Below, in pieces: positions 36,508 to 47,294 of a stretch of 64,000 nt of DNA. The stretch covers positions 1,098,428 through 1,162,427 of the forward strand of contig JAKOGH010000005.1 in NCBI GenBank assembly GCA_024811115.1. Direction: 5' to 3'. The DNA is from Terana coerulea. Lineage: Eukaryota; Basidiomycota; Agaricomycetes; Polyporales; Phanerochaetaceae. Both the position numbers and the translations under genes were made by a program. Positions within the stretch are counted from its first letter, which is position 1. Each line of letters opens with the position of its first letter. The notes under the pieces are model-generated. The model did not search any database, was not told where the DNA came from, and worked only from the letters and a program-made list of their open reading frames with translations.

Positions 36508-37964
36508 ATTGTAGATGTTCACTAAAACATAATACGCATGAAACCATTGGACAACATGTTATATATGCCCCGTATCTGTCCCAGCTCTCGTGTGCTTGGA
36601 CTAGCTGAGTCAATAAAAAGGCAAAACGTTTATCTCGGTCTGGACAATGTAAACCAACTCTGACCGAAGAGAGAGAGGGTAGCACCGCCTGAGACGGTAG
36701 AATGGACGGTGCCGTCTCAGGCGCTGGCGTAGACCTGAATCACACAGTTCGCTCACTCTGTGTATGGTGGAAGGTTATCCATTCGCGACGGGCACAACGG
36801 CACCTGCGGAGCGTCCTATTTCGTCCACCCGTCTCCGGAAGCCCTTCCATCTTGAGCTGCCGGCCTGCAGAAGGATGGCGTGGTCGGTTGCAGTGTCTAT
36901 GGGCGCGTTCAAACGAAGGAAGGGGTTGGCGATGGATCGACGGTACGCGGTATGCAAAGCCCGGAAGATCTATGTGGGGGCCTAACATTGGTCTCATTAG
37001 CGGCGAGCGACAGAGAGCACACGCACTGCGACCACATCCGCGTCCCTCACAACCGCGTCCGAAAGTTCAAGAGCGATGATAATCTTCACTTTCAGCGGGG
37101 TCATGAACCCGTAGACTGCAACGTCTTCGACATAGAGCAGTCCAAGATAGCATTCCGTGGACTTTGTTGTGTTCGCTGCCGTAACTGTAGAATAACAGTT
37201 AGTGAGATGAATGAACATATTGAAGATGGAACTGACTTCGCTCCTCTATGACATCCAAGCTCGTATGAGCGATGTAATGATATTTCAGCTCATCCTGACG
37301 TGGTTGCGAGAATGTACGAATCAATATCGGATGGTTCTGGGGTGACACAAACGCGACAGCGTTAAGACGGAGCTGAGGGGGCATTTCTTTGCATTGAGGT
37401 GTCCCTGAGGTGTCCCCAAGCCGCGACGTGGAATGGAAAGAACAGGTGGTTGTGGTGGTGGCTAAAGTACAAGAGACTGAGCGCAAACCTAAAGTGCTCA
37501 TACACAGCGTTTGACCTCGACGCGCTGCCGCCGTCTGCCGCCGTGACGGTGCGGTGTGCCTCGTCAGTCAGTTAGGGCAAGACTTATTGGTTTCGGCTCA
37601 TTCATACATACAGGAGTTGATATTGTATGGAGGTGTGCAAGACGTGATCCCCTGATTGCGCTCAAGAAGCTTCGAAGTACGAGGTGCATCCCTCATATAA
37701 GAGAAGCACGGATTAAGCACGGGAAGTACGTTCTATTAACAGCCTATCAAATGACCGGGTACCAGGCACTACCTGCAAGCCACTTGAAGAGCAGCAAGCG
37801 ATACCTTGCTACTACTTGGGCATTGTTGAAGCAGGCGGAGTACGGGCAACAACCATGCGGCGTTTCCCGACGCGTTCCAGAGCAAACAAAGCAAGATCGG
37901 ATGTGCATGATGAAAACAGAACCCAAGAGCGGGAATAGCAAATAGTGTAAAGTCCGGAAAGCAT
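36508..37964. other. Intergenic stretch
   Basis: The stretch lies between the convergent Rtp1-like gene and the cytochrome b5 gene. It holds a perfect 12-bp hairpin at 36686-36723 and short open frames on both strands (for example 36764-36985 plus) that have no recognisable domain. Nothing else is supported. Confidence 0.4.
36686..36723. repeat. Perfect 12-bp inverted repeat (hairpin)
   Basis: CGCCTGAGACGG at 36686-36697 is exactly complementary to CCGTCTCAGGCG at 36712-36723, with a 14-base spacer. It lies about 180 bases past the Rtp1-like stop codon. It may be a 3' UTR structure or a short mobile-element scar; its role is unknown. Confidence 0.7.
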
Positions 37965-38670
37965 CTAGAGGGAACCACTCGAGTAGTATCTCCAGGCAAA
38001 GTATGCGCCGAGGAGACCGAGTGGGACAAAGTACATCAAGCTGTCGGAATGGGGCATGTAAGCGGATATGACACGTCAGCAAGACAAATGCCGTACTTTG
38101 AGCCCTGCTGGACGGCGGTGTTGACAGTAGCTGATTGTGAGACGGAGGTCTTGCCTGCAGTCTTGACCTTCAGCTCCTACAAAGTAGGTATAGTCAGTTA
38201 TAGACACCTAAAGATAGTGCTGTGCACGTACGCCGTCCTTCTCAAACTCGCCAACAAGCATGTCCGCGAGCAATGCGCGGGCCTCGTCGGAGTGTCCAAC
38301 ATCTTCGAAGGCTTCGGTGGCATCTTTGCCTACGGAAAATAATAAATTGAGTGGTGTCATGACAGGTGACGCTGGAGATGATAAACTCACCAGCCTCGGC
38401 CAGAATCACCTCGTCTCCTCCAGGATGCTGGATACAAGTCGAATGTTAATTATGCTTACCCAATTACACTAATACCTCCGTGAGCCCAGCGCACCTCATC
38501 CAAAAACTTCGTGACATTGTACACTGGGCAGCAGGAATGTCAGTATAAACACGCGTGATCTCATTGGCTGGTGACAAAATGCACATACCTTTCTCGTGGA
38601 GGAGGACATAGAGGCTGTCCTTAGTAGTGTTGGCCTTAAGTTCGTCGTAGGTGATGATTTTGGTAGCCAT
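37965..38670 (-). CDS. Tail-anchored cytochrome b5
   Basis: The product starts [18 protein letters not shown]. It contains [17 protein letters not shown], then [12 protein letters not shown] and [14 protein letters not shown], so both haem-ligand histidines (HPGG and GHS) are present. The C-terminus is a single hydrophobic segment, [16 protein letters not shown], followed by RYYSSGSL, which fits a tail-anchored ER or outer-mitochondrial form. Four or five small introns separate the exons. The last one (about 38032-38089, GTACGG to CCGACAG) joins QQGS to the anchor. It donates electrons to ER desaturases, hydroxylases and P450s in the known family. It is divergently placed from the nucleoporin gene, 585 bases away. 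Confidence 0.9.
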
Positions 38671-39255
38671 GGTGAGGAGATGAGGGGGTGGGGGAGGTGG
38701 AAGTGCGAAACAAACCTGGCTGCGAAGCGAGGTCGTCCGATTCGGATTCGGCGGCAACGCGCACTCTAGTATATTCGGCGTCTCATTGACTTTCCCACGT
38801 GGTAAAGGGGGCTTACGGGCGGACACAGCGAAGCGGCAAAGCCGGGTTCGCGAGGCGAATATATCAGCGCAGACACATTGGCTATGCGTCAAGTCCCTGC
38901 ACAGCTGGAGGTACGTGCCCGCAGGTCACGGAGTATGACCCCAGCTTCAGACCGGGTCTAAGCGCTTAGTCAATTACGCTGACGTTAGCCACGGACCAAG
39001 CAAAGCTAGATTTGGACTTTCTACAGCTTAAATACGCCTCAAAGCTTTGTACTTGTGTTTGGTATTTGAGCCGGACGCGGAGGCCACCGCCACAACGTCG
39101 TAACAATGATGTTTGACCCGTGGGAAGGTTCCGTATAAGGCGTGTGTGCAAGATTAGAACTCCGCCAGCACTGGATCGCTGCGCGCCACCCAGGCGCGAT
39201 TTCTCTCTTGTTCCCGCCCGTCGCGTCACTCCCCGCCCCCGCCGCCCAAGACGGC
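38671..39255. promoter_or_regulatory. Divergent promoter region between cytochrome b5 and nucleoporin genes
   Basis: These 585 bases separate two start codons facing away from each other. No open frame or RNA gene is convincing here. Pyrimidine-rich tracts precede the nucleoporin start, as is common in fungal promoters. Confidence 0.5.
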
Positions 39256-42200
39256 ATGGACGACTCCTCCGACATCCTCGGCGGGCAACTAAACGTTGCT
39301 CGCAATGATCTACTCTTTTCTTCTTCTAGTCTCGGTTTTGGTCGTCTCTTCCTTGGCGCTGTCCTCGCTATTGCCACAGTGTATGGTCTACAGCTACTCT
39401 ATCCGCACTACCGCCAGTATCAAGAAAGAAGGTACCGCAAGTACGTGCTGGATCTTGTCAATCATGGTGATACCCCAGCTTAATACAGTTTTAGGTCCAG
39501 TAGAAGAAGACATGGAATTCCGGACAGTGATCATCGGCCCTTCAATGTCGCATACGCTGCTGCCAAGAGAGCGATTCAGGAGCGTGATGAAGAGGAGAAA
39601 GGGTCGCGCAGTAGTAGCTCTGTCCCACCAACGACTACTGACTCTGCCGCTCAACGCCATGCGCCCGACACTCGGCCGCAGGATTCTCGGCAGCGTCTGG
39701 GTACGTCTCTCTTTTGACTTCTCATTATGTGGCCTAGGCTCATATCAATCCATTTTTGTTATAGGCTCTAGTCAGCCTTTGCGTCGTCAAATGCTGAAGA
39801 GCTTGCCCCGCGGACAAGTTACGTTGAATCTCGTCGTACATCCGGTAATACCACCACTGCAAGCGAGTCAGACTATCTCTTGTGCGCACCATCTACAGGA
39901 TATCTCTGCGTCAACAATTATTTAACTTTCAACGCTTATAGGCCCAGTGAACCTCAACAGCACCGTGCTGAGAAATTGACAGCGTCCGGTAGCTCCTCTT
40001 CCCTCTACGCGCCCGCATTTACTCGCGCACCTGAAGCGGCCACCGGGAAACGAGCCCTCGAAGATGATGAAATGGAAGATGGAAATGATCAGCACCAGAA
40101 GAGATCTCGTTTGGAAGACGAGGAGATGGTTGACGTAGGGGGCGAAGCAGATTGGCAAGGTACTCAGGACATCGAGGAGGAGATGGATGTCGACGAAGCA
40201 TCGCCTGTCCAGCCTAAGCGAGGGGCGAAACGTCTAGCCAGTATCGAAGAGGACGAAGGTTTTGAATCCAGCAGGGCAGTCCATAAGGGCAAGCGCGCTA
40301 GGAAGATATCTAGCGGAGAAGCTACGTTGAAAGCTCTTAGAGGCAAGAAACGCGACCGGGCAGAAGCAGGCTCCACCTTCGGCGGCGACGATACCGACGA
40401 CGAATCTGGCGAAGGTGATAAGCATCGCTCTCAGAGACGTCGCCGTACCACCCACAAACAGAAATCGGAGGGTAGCGTGCGTGGTCGTAAACGCGTGCGC
40501 GACCCGGAATCTATGGACAGCGACGACGAATCGGATTCTCCTTCGAAGCGAGCAGCACGACATAAGCGTGGCAAAAGGTCCCCTCGTGAGGAGGATTGGT
40601 CCGACGACGGCATGGTATCGAATGATCCGCTATGCAAGGGACGCCATATTGGCGAGGAATGGGAATCCAACGGCGTCCAATACAAGGTTGGCCCTAACGG
40701 GCAAAGACTGCGACAAGCATTGGTCAAGAAATCCCGATCTCGTTTCCCTATGGTATGTAACACTATTCATAACACAGCTATCTCTGTTTCTAATGATGAC
40801 CCAGCCTAAAGACTCTGAGCATCCTGATCGCCGGGTGAACATTGATGTCTACGTGGAGGCGTGGCTCTCGGAAGAAGAGTATCAGGTGGCGAAGGAGAAC
40901 AATGAATTGGCCTGGCAGTCTCCTTCAAACTCGCTTGTGGAACTCCCAACGTTTGCAGACGTGCCGGTAAGTTGCCTCATTTGCAACATCAGGGCCGCTC
41001 TCTAACTGCACTATTAGGAATCACCCTCCAACGGAAAGAATCTTTTGTGGAAGTCAACAGCCAAGAAGGAAGTCCGGAAGCCCGCACAGCCTCTCAAGGC
41101 TATTGCTTCCAACGGTGCACTTCGTGGCAATCCGTTCCAGCAAGGACAGGGTAATCTCGTACGCCGTATCTCGACTATCTTTACGCCCACCCCTGCTGCA
41201 CCGGAAAGTCCCAAGATGAAGCCTACTCGGTCGTACTCGAAATGGGAGAAGCAGGATTTGGAAGCCGAGGCTATGTCGAAGCTCAGAGCAAAGCCGAAAG
41301 GGTCGACCCCACCTACGGAAAAGAAAGTGACATTCGCTGTCCCGGAACTTGCAGCTTCCAGCGCGGCAGCTGCTCCTACCGCCACAACTGGTACCACGGC
41401 TGCGAATGCCACTAAGCCTGGGGATGCCTCGAAACCGCCGGTTCCCTCATTCTTCGGGAACGCTACCGCGTCTGCCGCACCTGCAAAGGCCTCGACGTCG
41501 GACCTTCCATCTCTCACCATTCCTGCTGCTGCCCCTAAGCCTGCTGAACAGACGAAGCCTGCAGAACCAACCAAGGCACCGGCAGCAGCACCTGCTCGTA
41601 CGCCCTTCTCCTTCGGTGGCACGCCCACCTCGCAGGCTACCACAAGTGCTCCTGTCCCCGCAGTGCCCGCCAGCACCTCCTGTACCAAACTTCTTCAACA
41701 AACCCGCTGCCGCTGCCGCTTCCACCTCCACTACCTCATCGACACCCAACATCTTCGGTGGTGGCGCGTCAGCCACCGTGGCTACTCCAGCTCCGGCATC
41801 ATCGACCCCGAATTTCTTTGGTCAAGGCACAAAAACTGCCGCTGCTCCTACCGCTTCTGCTCCACCTGCACCGAGTCATGTTAGCGGTGCTGGACAGAGC
41901 GCGGCTCAACAGCCCGCGAAGTCCTCATTCTCATTCGGTCACTCCGCTACCGATGCGTCGAAACGGCCCAATGCCCAGCCTGTGCAAACTGCTAGCGCTC
42001 CGACGCCATCATTACTCTCTCGTATGGGAGGGGCTACTTCACAACCTGCAACTGCCAGTGCAGGTGCCGCGTCGGCAGCACCTGCTGCTCCGTCAAGCTT
42101 CTCCTTCGGCCAGACCGCCTCGGCGACCACAACCGCACCAAGTGCCTCGTCTTCGACATCAGCAGGCTCTGCCGCGCCACTGAAGTTTAACTTCGGGCTC

Positions 42201-43247
42201 GCACCTAAGCCCGCTGCTGCTCCCGCACCAGGCTCGACTCAGCCCGCTACCAGCTTCGGCTTCGGTTCGTCTGCAACTCCCGCCCCATCCACCGGCGCTA
42301 CCGAAGCATCCAAGTTGTCGTTCGGCGCTCAACCAGCTATGTCTGGTAGTGGCTCATCGGGTACAACGTCGGCTTTCGGTGGAAACAGCACTGCGGCATC
42401 CTCGAATATCTTTGGCGGAGGATCCTTTGCGCCCAAAGATGTCACGTCGACTCCGTCGAAGTCAGCTTTCGGTCAGACTGGCGCATTTCCCAAGACTCCA
42501 GCTAACGGATCCGCCTTTTCACCCATGAGCACAACACCTGCTGGTACACCTGGCGCGAGTATCTTTGGTGCCGCGAAGCCTGCGCCGACGACGCCTACCC
42601 CTTCGTCGCTCGCTGACGCAATGAGCACAACACCCGCCGGTACTCCGAACGCGGGTTCGATATTCGGTAACAACGCTACCACAACCCCTGCGGGTCCACC
42701 ACCAATCAAGTCAGCCTTTGGGTTCGGAGGCAACGGCGCTGCGTCAGGGTCGAGCTCAAATATATTTGGTGCGGGATCCGGCTCAACACCCGCTACCTCA
42801 GGGTCATCATCGTCAATATTTGGACAGCCGTCAATGTCATCCAATGCGACGTCGAGCCACCCGGCGGCAAATACCACACCGGCATCTAATTCGGCGTTTT
42901 CGTTTGGCTCGACTGCGCCTGCGACAAATAGCTCTACAACTGCTGCGTCAGGGACGACAAACGCGAAGTTCTCATTCGGATTTGGGTCTAATAATGCGGC
43001 GCCCACTGCCTCGAGTGCTACTGCTGGTTCGTCGAGCAATGCTCAATCGCAGCCTAAGGCGTCATTCACATTCGGGGCACCGCCTGCTACCTCGAATCCA
43101 TTTTCGTTCGGCTCAGGGACAGCATCCAGTACACCAGGTACCGGTGCTGCACCTGCCAACGCACAGCCAACGCCGAGCCAGTTCGGGTTCGGTGCTCCCT
43201 CTGGGTCCGCGTTCAGCTTCGGCGGGGTGTCCGGGGAGAAAAAGTAG
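39256..43247 (+). CDS. FG-repeat nucleoporin with N-terminal transmembrane segment
   Basis: Exon 1 (39256-39440) encodes MDDSSDILGGQLNVARNDLL followed by a membrane span (LFLGAVLAIATVYGLQLL) and a basic stretch. Exon 2 (39495-39700) continues with SSRRRHGIPDSD. Next comes a long charged, NLS-rich region (KRALEDDEMEDG, QRRRRTTHKQKSEG) and a small conserved-looking block (VNIDVYVEAWLSEEEYQ). The C-terminal ~650 residues are Ser/Thr/Pro-rich with many FG, FSFG and GFG motifs, the phenylalanine-glycine repeats that bind transport receptors in the nuclear pore. Introns at about 40750-40802 and 40967-41019 are clear. The junction of exons 2 to 4 (39.7-39.95 kb) does not phase cleanly, and the frame changes once near 41660-41690. 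A fusion of two adjacent genes is not excluded. Confidence 0.75.
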
Positions 43248-43653
43248 TTTCTCTATTATGGGACCTTAGTGACTTTTCCTGTCTTATTTTCATTTCCTCC
43301 CTCCATTGCGTTCCTCATCCACAATGCAGTTGCACACAACCCCACTACTTATGTTATGTGATCAATCCGTTCGTCTCATCTACCACACATATCCGCACGC
43401 ATACATCCACCACGTACCTCATTACCGCACTGCAACGGTTTCTTGTCGTGTAATTCTAGCTTGTACTGTACATGTCGCCACAGGGCCATGTACTCGCTTC
43501 GAATCCAGTCCTCGGGATGAACTCGATCAAGTGATTTGTGTGCCCAAGGGAAGATTTGACTCAAAACGAGACGGCTACTGATACTTTCATACATAACCCA
43601 TGAATCATCACTACAGTGAGTGCCACAACTAATGTCGTCCTACCCGCTCAAGG
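43248..43653. other. Convergent 3' intergenic stretch
   Basis: This is the shared 3' flank of the nucleoporin gene and the alpha/beta hydrolase gene. It is AT-richer and pyrimidine-rich, as expected for 3' UTRs. No gene is recognised. Confidence 0.4.
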
Positions 43654-44907
43654 TCAGGCTTTTGAAGCCAGTAACTCAATGACTCTGTCGGGAGCGTCCC
43701 AGTGCGGCTGTTGGCACCAGTAATGAGGACGTATCGCACATATAGCATAATACAGGTGGAGCTCACGAAGTGGTTGGCACCTTCGAGCCTCTCGACATCG
43801 ACCGGCCTTTTCAGCTTCCCAGGTCCTGCTGGTTGTTTCCCAAGCTCCGAAATGATCTTCGCCGCCCAGACGCAATCGTGCATGCTCTCGTCGAACCAGA
43901 CGAGCAGCACCCGAACATCCGGCCAGACGCCTCCCGTATCCAACAAGGACCGTTCGAGATTGGCGTGTACGACCTCCCGAGACACGCGCAGCAATGTCAT
44001 GCTGGACCGTTCCAGAACATCCATGTCGGTCGTTTCAGCGAGTTCCGCCGTGGACATCCTATTGAGAGTCGGGGTCTTGGAGCCGTCAATGACTGCGCCA
44101 ATACTGCCGGTACCGTCGTCTAGCTCACGGCGCAAGGAGAGAAGCCGTGGAGTCACTTGGGAGAGGTCGCCAACCCGCTCGAAGTAGCACGAGACCCAGA
44201 TAGCAAAGCGGTCGCCGCGCTCCTTGAGCTCCATTGACATGTCACGAAGGGGTGGTACACGCCTTCCGGCGGTGCTCTGCCCAATGTAGCATTCGACGGG
44301 TCTGTATGTAGTCTATTTAGTCCCGTACTTTGTGTACCGTTCGAGACGATGCGCTCACCATACAGTATTACGTTCCGAAGGTATTCAGCAAGAAAGCTTT
44401 TTGTTTCTTCAGGGAACCATCTCGCGTTCCCGAGGAAAGCGAACGCGAGGATATTGCTCATGGACCACGTTAGCACGCTCAGACCTTTCGTCTTCTTCCC
44501 ACCCACTACTTCGACCTTCGATATGTTATACTGCCTGATGAAGTGTTCCAAGAACAACGCGAGCTCTGCCCCGTGTGCCTTCATCGCAGCGGCTTGGACT
44601 TCAAGATCCGGGCTTTTGAGACCTTCAAGCTCCTCGGCTGTATATCTCGAAGATCCAGGATAGTCCCGCATGTTCACGGTGACCAGCCGCAGGTTGTGGC
44701 CTGCGGCGAACGGCAACAGCCTCCGATAGACCGCTGCGCAGCATGTCAGCTATTCACTACGAGTTTCAGAGGCTATCGCGACGTACCGCCATGGAAGGTC
44801 AGCCCGTGTACGAGGACAATTGTATGATAGTCAGGGGATCCCTGTGGAGCACCGGTATCCTCGTAGTAGAAAACCACTCCCTTATCGTTGACAGGAATTG
44901 TGGGCAT
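43654..44907 (-). CDS. Alpha/beta-hydrolase fold protein
   Basis: The start MPTIPVNDKGVVFYYEDTGA leads to the oxyanion-region HG motif (TIVLVHGLTFHGG). Then follow LLPFAAGHNLRLVTVNMRDY and a nucleophile elbow read as LTWSMSN in place of the usual GxSxG. The acid residue probably lies in VLLVWFDESMHD, and the final histidine in GANHFPHWDAPDRV, after splicing of a 3' intron (GTGAGC to CAACAG). Length is about 330 residues. These proteins are cytosolic serine hydrolases or esterases of unknown substrate. Exon 1 ends at a GTACGT donor near 44788 and exon 2 opens with VYRRLLPFAAG after acceptor TGCGCAG. The family is common in agaricomycetes. Confidence 0.8.
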
Positions 44908-45531
44908 AGCCTGGAAAAATATACCTGCGACCTGACGTGAGAATGTATGCGCATGCCTGAGAAGAGAGCGACCATGTACCTGAGTAAAGAAGAGGGAAAG
45001 CTCTTCTCTCCTCTAGAGACGATCCGCCCGCATTTAACAGTCTTCACGAGCATGGGTGTCGAGGCTGGGAGATCAACCGGATCTGCGAAGTCGGGTCAGC
45101 GGACCAGCCGAACCAGCAAGAGCGCGAATCAACGTCAGAGGCGGAGGATCGGTCTATCCGAAAGGTACAAGAGCGCTCACTGAACGGCTAATGCTTGTGT
45201 AAAAGAATAGCATTATGTACAGAGAGACGGTCAGGTGAGACGGAAGGCGACAAATAAATAGAAGTGCGCAGATATCCCAAGTCCTATCAAGAAATATGCC
45301 GTAAGCTCTAGGTAAAGGATGGGAGAACGATAGCGGGGTGAGCAGAGTCTATATGAAGCCACAGGAGGCAACAGAGTCAAAAGGTACAACACCTATGCAG
45401 TACATACACCAAGGATAAGCTATACATGTTGAAATGAGAGGTTGAGCAGAGTCGTGATCGTGTCGTGATAGGTCGTGACGATGTTGAGGCCATGGATACA
45501 GGCCTCGTAGTGCGTCGTGGAGGACGGCATC
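44908..45531. other. Intergenic stretch
   Basis: This is upstream of the hydrolase gene and downstream of the secreted-protein gene, both on the minus strand. A short plus-strand open frame (44947-45183) shows no domain. No RNA gene or repeat was recognised. Confidence 0.4.
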
Positions 45532-46589
45532 TCACAGCCGCTTGACAGTCAATATTGCCACACGGCCATCTACAGCGATACCATGGTTTACGCCTAATGG
45601 GATATATAAGCCGATGACTAGCAGCGTGCGACACATAGTCAACGTACCTCTTCGCCCGCGAGGCATCAAGCCCGTACGCCATTCCACCTCCGCCTTCCAC
45701 CATTTCCCTGCCCAGTGACTGCCTGCGGCGGCTTGGTCTACGAAGTAGTCGCGGCCAATGTTGTAGCCGTCGTCGTCAATTTTATGGTTCCTAGACGAGT
45801 CCTGCAGACAATAGGACATGAGCATTATATATTGCGTTAGGCGAGGAAAACATACCTTCTCCTTCGATGCGCTTTAAGGGGCGATACAATATCAGATTGT
45901 GCCACTCATGCGCAGCGCTCGGTAACTCACCCAATAAACCAAGCCCCGCTGTTTGCGACGGTGCCGTTCTGTCTCCAAGCACGGAAATGTTGACCTCCCC
46001 TAACGCTCTCCCAGCATGTGCCCACTATGGGAAAGTAGTGCTGGCGCACAAGCATGTGTTCACCCTTGCGACCGAGACCGTCCCCAAGGTCAGCTTCGTG
46101 AATGTGCCCATAGTGCAGCCCTAGGCATTCAGCGTTGAAGCCTATAGACCTGTCGAATTGAGATATCAGCTTCATGAACATATCATGATGATTGATGACG
46201 CAGCGTGCGTACTTGGCATAATCTCGGAGGCCAGACTCTTCCAGGATGTAAGGGTCCGAAGTCGCAGAGATAATGATGTTCAGAGGCTCGCCTAGCCTCT
46301 TGGTAGTAAACTGAGCAACGCGCAGTCAGTTACATGCAGTGGATAAACTCCAATCCGCGGGACTCACATCGAGAAAGCGTCCGCCGTTCAATCTGGGGTC
46401 AACCCATCCAGTGGTGTCCTTCAAGGGCGGCATCTCCCCATCCCTGTACGTATGATCTTCGAAAGATTCCGAGAGGGAGAGTGGTAGCTGTTCCGAGGCG
46501 TCGTTGGGGACTACAGGCGAGGGGCGACCGAGCGAAACGAAAGTGAGAATCAGCGCGACGGCTGAGAGCGATGAGAGCTGAAAGTGCAT
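45532..46589 (-). CDS. Secreted protein of unknown function
   Basis: The N-terminus MHFQLSSLSAVALILTF is a clear signal peptide, with likely cleavage after about 20-25 residues near GRPSPV. The mature part is spread over about five exons and contains EPLNIIISATSDPYILEESG, GLHYGHIHEADLGDGLGRK and HEWHNLILYRPLKRIEGE. It continues with KIDDDGYNIGRDYF, SHWAGKWWKAEVEWRTGL and a final GVNHGIAVDGRVAILTVKRL. The last intron is 54 bases (GTACGT to CATTAG). No catalytic family is recognised, but the set of blocks looks like a conserved extracellular fungal protein. The splice joining RIEGE to DSSRNHK is one base out of phase, so another single-base error is likely. Confidence 0.75.
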
Positions 46590-47294
46590 GGCGGCAGCTC
46601 GAATTAAGACAGTGCGTTGAGTATCGAGGGTATATCGTCCTACGCCGTTGGTCGCGATGTCGAGAGAGTGGAAAATGCCAGCGTCCGGGCACTGGCGAAG
46701 AGGAAACCGAGCATGGAGCGAACTAAGAAAGGATCAAGCGGTGTCGCAGCGGCGGCGGTGTCAAGGCGCCCGAGCGCACAACCGCCCTATTAGACGCCCT
46801 GTACTCAGCGTCTGGCTCTTTTCCCCGCATGGCGCTTGCACGCTTGACAATCCCCGGCACTCCGAGACAAACCTGCTTTGGTCTTCAAACCGAGCCGAGC
46901 ACACCTCTGGTGCGAGGCTGGCAGTCTGTCTCCCAGCAGTTCAATTTGATACCACTACCTTGCAATCCCGCGCTTTGTATGTTATGTTTCTTATTCTTTC
47001 TAGGTCCAGCTGTCAGCCCCATGCTAACGGCCATCAAAGCAGACCATTTCTTCCTCATCTCTTGTACTCATACCACCATCACCAGGACATCTCTTCAAGC
47101 GAAGCATCTTCGACATTACATGCATTATTAGCACGCATACTACAAGCGACACCTTCGTTTATATTACGGCATCACTACCTCAACCATTCACAATCCCTCC
47201 TCACAACGAGCTTGACCGTCGCTCACTCCCTACACCATGCTATCCAACCCTAGCACACAGGGGGACACCCAAGCGACCTCTTCCACCAGCGAAG
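46590..47294. other. Divergent promoter region
   Basis: The region lies between the secreted-protein gene and the tail-anchored coiled-coil gene. An upstream ATG at 47237 opens a 28-codon frame (MLSNPSTQGDTQATSSTS). That frame ends just after the proposed 47295 start of the next gene and may be its true N-terminus if a base is missing. Confidence 0.4.

Noticed and set aside
41758..43269. Arg/Leu-rich open frames overlapping the FG-repeat exon
   Set aside because: They are other-phase readings of the Ser/Pro/Gly-coding FG repeats and carry no features of their own.
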